DNA from: Eubacteriales bacterium
Lineage (GTDB): Bacteria; Bacillota; Clostridia; Oscillospirales; Acutalibacteraceae
Length of the DNA stretch: 33,423 nt
Reading direction: 5' to 3'
Assembly (NCBI GenBank): GCA_030529125.1
Contig: JAUMXP010000001.1
Span: 1 to 33,423, forward strand
In this document: positions 31,480 to 33,423 of the stretch, in pieces
Position numbering within the stretch: position 1 is the stretch's first letter
Layout: each line of letters opens with the position of its first letter
The notes under the pieces: model-generated
The model's input: the letters and a program-made list of their open reading frames with translations, nothing else
The model's database searches: none
What the model was told of the DNA's origin: nothing
Program-made: the position numbers and the translations under genes

Positions 31480-32964
31480 TTACTCTACAACTAAAATGTA
31501 AAATTCGTATGGCTTGTATGATTTATTCTCAAAGTCAGCCTTTGTGACGTCTGTTTCTTCAGTACTCAGGGTTTCACCGTCATAGTGCATTACGCACTTA
31601 GCGTTTTCTATATCAAGTGTAACGCCTGCGTCTTTGATTTCTTCAAAGAACAGGTTGCCCACGTAAACCACCTTGTTATCGCCACTTTGTCTTGTAAAAG
31701 CGAAGATGTGAGTGTTAGAAACCTCGTTGATAGTCAAATCAGTATTTGTAGATGCAAGCGCTTTGTTCTCTACTTTCAGTTTTGAAAGCTCAGTGATGAG
31801 CTGAGCATACTTCATATCATCTTCCCACACAACCGCGTCTTTCTCGAAGAAAGCAATCTCGTGGTCGTAGCCCTGCTCGTTAGATGTATAAATCAGAGGG
31901 AAACCAGGAGCAAGATAAGTCAGCGCAAGCATAGGCTCGTAGGTATCGCCGAATCTGTCAACAATACTTCCGTCGTAAGAATTCTTGTCGTGATTATCAA
32001 GATAGTTCATCGGGAAACTACCATCAACGTAGTTAGCATTCTGAATCATACCCTGCTGGATAGTAGAGGTAGCCACGCCGCCTTTGACCATCATAGCCTG
32101 ACCATACAGTGCGTCGTTGTAGCATGTATCAAAAGCGTACTGTGTCAGACTCTGCGCAGCAGAAACCTCAGCAAGCATCATTATCTCACTGTTAATGGAC
32201 TTTAGCTTGTACACAGCAGCATTCCAGAAAGATGCAGGCACACCGATAGCGTGGTCGCATCTGAAACCGTCAATACCAACTTCTTCAACCCAGTACTGCA
32301 TGCACTTAATCATTTCTGCGCGCATCTCGTAGTTATCAAAATTAAGCTCAGCGGTGTCTGTCCAATCGTATGGGGAGGTTATCTTGCCGCTTTCGCCATG
32401 CATGAACCAGTCGTCGTGCTCTTTAACCCAAGCATTATCCCAGCCTGTATGGTTAGCTACCCAGTCGATAATAACCTTAAAGCCCATGTCATGAGCCTTG
32501 TATACAAGATTCTGAAAATCCTCTTTTGTACCAAATTCAGGGTTTACTTCCATGTAATCATCAACAGCGTAATATGAACCGAGTGTACCCTTGCGCTCTG
32601 TTTCGCTTATTGGGTGAATCGGCATAAACCATAGGGTGTTGATGCCCATGTCTTTGAGTCTTTGGAGGTGGTCTTCAAACGCTTTGAAGGTGCCTTCCTC
32701 TGTATACTGGCGAACGTTTACTTCATAAAGCACGCAAGTATCAAGCCATGACGCAGTTGTTTTCTCAAGTATAGGGTCACTGCCTGCGATATCGGTCATA
32801 ACACCGTCAATCACACTACCCTCTTTAACGTCTTTTGAAAGAACGTATTCATTTGTTTTTACAGCTGTGGTTTCTTTTGTAACGTCTGCAGTGTCATCAG
32901 CAGAGCATGCACAAAACGACAAAACCATAACAATAGCAAGCAAAAATGCTAAACATTTTTTCAT
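31480..32964 (-). CDS. GH13 alpha-amylase family lipoprotein
   Basis: Secreted, lipid-anchored glycoside hydrolase of 494 residues, cleaving alpha-glucan or malto-oligosaccharide bonds. The start is the ATG at 32964, with GAGGAG seven bases before it; an ATG overlapping that site (32979) is less likely. The signal peptide ends at FCAC, with Cys20 as the lipid site. The four GH13 regions are all present: DWVANHTG (I), GFRCDHAIG (II, nucleophile Asp237), MLAEVS (III, Glu266) and NYLDNHDKN (IV, Asp326). The C-terminal beta domain is short. No carbohydrate-binding module is visible. It has its own promoter and terminator. Exact specificity (amylase, neopullulanase or glucosidase-like) cannot be told. 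Confidence 0.93.
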   Translation of the reverse strand: MKKCLAFLLAIVMVLSFCACSADDTADVTKETTAVKTNEYVLSKDVKEGSVIDGVMTDIAGSDPILEKTTASWLDTCVLYEVNVRQYTEEGTFKAFEDHLQRLKDMGINTLWFMPIHPISETERKGTLGSYYAVDDYMEVNPEFGTKEDFQNLVYKAHDMGFKVIIDWVANHTGWDNAWVKEHDDWFMHGESGKITSPYDWTDTAELNFDNYEMRAEMIKCMQYWVEEVGIDGFRCDHAIGVPASFWNAAVYKLKSINSEIMMLAEVSAAQSLTQYAFDTCYNDALYGQAMMVKGGVATSTIQQGMIQNANYVDGSFPMNYLDNHDKNSYDGSIVDRFGDTYEPMLALTYLAPGFPLIYTSNEQGYDHEIAFFEKDAVVWEDDMKYAQLITELSKLKVENKALASTNTDLTINEVSNTHIFAFTRQSGDNKVVYVGNLFFEEIKDAGVTLDIENAKCVMHYDGETLSTEETDVTKADFENKSYKPYEFYILVVE

Positions 32965-32994
32965 ATTATTTCTCCTCATCGGTTTGATATGTTA

Positions 32995-33022
32995 ATTATA
33001 ATACCGCATATTTTTTTGTCAA
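32995..33022 (-). promoter_or_regulatory. Promoter of the GH13 lipoprotein gene
   Basis: Minus strand exact TTGACA (33017-33022), 16-base spacer, exact TATAAT (32995-33000). Confidence 0.85.
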
Positions 33023-33057
33023 TAAAAATGAGATTGCAAGATAGCGTGCATCAAAAC

Positions 33058-33074
33058 TTTTGACACTATCAAAA
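33058..33074 (-). terminator. Short hairpin after the hydrolase gene
   Basis: TTTTGA/TCAAAA stem with a 5-base loop followed by GTTTT on the minus strand, just past the stop at 33082. A weak terminator. Confidence 0.4.
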
Positions 33075-33081
33075 ATACCTG

Positions 33082-33423
33082 TTAACTGAAAGTCTGACTT
33101 AACCAATTTGAAATTTTCTCAGCATCATCTATATGAAGTCCGTGCACGTTATCTTCGTAAGTTATGATACTGCAATTTTCATTAGTTGTTTTAAGTTTAC
33201 TGTACATCTCTTCAGCTTGAGAATACGATACCTGCTCATCTAGTCTGCTGTGGATTATTAATACAGGTACAGTTATTTCATCTGCCCAATATACAGCAGA
33301 ACGTTTTTCGTATTCATCAGGTGCACTCTCTGGGGTTTCACCTATGTAATTCTCAAGTATAGTTTTCATATCATCTCTATCATCGTAAGCCTGATTATGA
33401 TGCTGTCCGTCAGCGCCTGTGCA
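33082..33423 (-). CDS. Alpha/beta hydrolase (S9 peptidase-like), C-terminal part, cut by window edge
   Basis: The reading frame stays open to the right edge; 113 C-terminal residues are present, so the gene is partial. VPVLIIHSRLDEQVSYSQAEEMY supplies the acidic member of the triad (Asp in RLDEQV), and YEDNVHGLHID supplies the catalytic His, as in prolyl-oligopeptidase/dienelactone-type hydrolases. The nucleophile Ser lies outside the window. Substrate unknown; an acylaminoacyl-peptidase or esterase are the usual options. Confidence 0.8.
   Translation of the reverse strand, partial: CTGADGQHHNQAYDDRDDMKTILENYIGETPESAPDEYEKRSAVYWADEITVPVLIIHSRLDEQVSYSQAEEMYSKLKTTNENCSIITYEDNVHGLHIDDAEKISNWLSQTFS

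Noticed and set aside
1..33423. CRISPR array or rRNA genes
   Set aside because: No regularly spaced direct repeats and no rRNA-like sequence were seen.

Overview
The window looks like chromosome from a low-to-moderate GC Gram-positive gut clostridium, probably Oscillospiraceae (a Ruminococcus- or Eubacterium-like lineage). The reasons are strong AGGAGG-type ribosome binding sites, consensus TTGACA/TATAAT promoters, a T-box leader, a LexA/MntP/DUF554 gene set, a secreted giant protein with fibro-slime and starch-binding-type modules, and a lipoprotein amylase. The genus is an inference; no rRNA or other marker gene is present.

Left part (1-4003): the end of an exopolysaccharide regulatory pair, a CpsD/Wzz-type kinase cut by the window edge and a CpsB/YwqE-type PHP phosphatase. 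A minus-strand pair follows, a nucleotidyltransferase-like protein (NTP_transf_5 type) and an S24/S26 signal-peptidase-like protease. Centre-left (4079-14910): a lipoprotein and a 3344-residue secreted multidomain protein with a fibro-slime domain, five starch-binding-like repeats, a GH20 glycosidase domain and C-terminal InlB/Flg_new-type repeats.

Centre (14987-18359): two divergent promoters lead into a small plus-strand operon encoding a PqqD-like RiPP recognition protein, an 86-residue Cys-containing peptide ending in Ser, an HPr-kinase-like protein and a radical SAM/SPASM enzyme, facing an ABC exporter remnant. With the S26 protease and nucleotidyltransferase on the other side of the giant gene, this resembles a ribosomal-peptide modification/export locus. 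It appears to be decaying: the radical SAM gene has a one-base frameshift just before its Cys motif, and the ABC gene lacks its 5' part and has an in-frame stop. The break in the ABC gene coincides with a tyrosine recombinase (18358-19344), followed by a class II Fic protein gene; both genes end in related hairpins.

Right of this are tRNA-Thr(GGT), a zinc-ribbon membrane protein behind a structured leader or small RNA, asparagine synthetase B with a long acidic tail, DUF554 and MntP membrane proteins, a candidate small RNA with 6S-like topology, and a TerB-like/SAP/nuclease-like protein that could be a defence gene. A RAYT-type HUH transposase contains a perfect 29-bp inverted repeat in its own coding region. 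A Trp T-box leader controls trpB, but a DUF559 endonuclease-like gene in a palindromic inverted-repeat cassette sits between them. The window ends with lexA, a GH13 lipoprotein and the 3' part of an alpha/beta hydrolase gene.

The most interesting candidates are the RiPP-like locus, the structured RNA at 21851-22002, the two REP/palindrome-associated genes (RAYT and the DUF559 cassette) and the SAP/nuclease protein. All functional statements come from motif recognition by eye; no database search was run.
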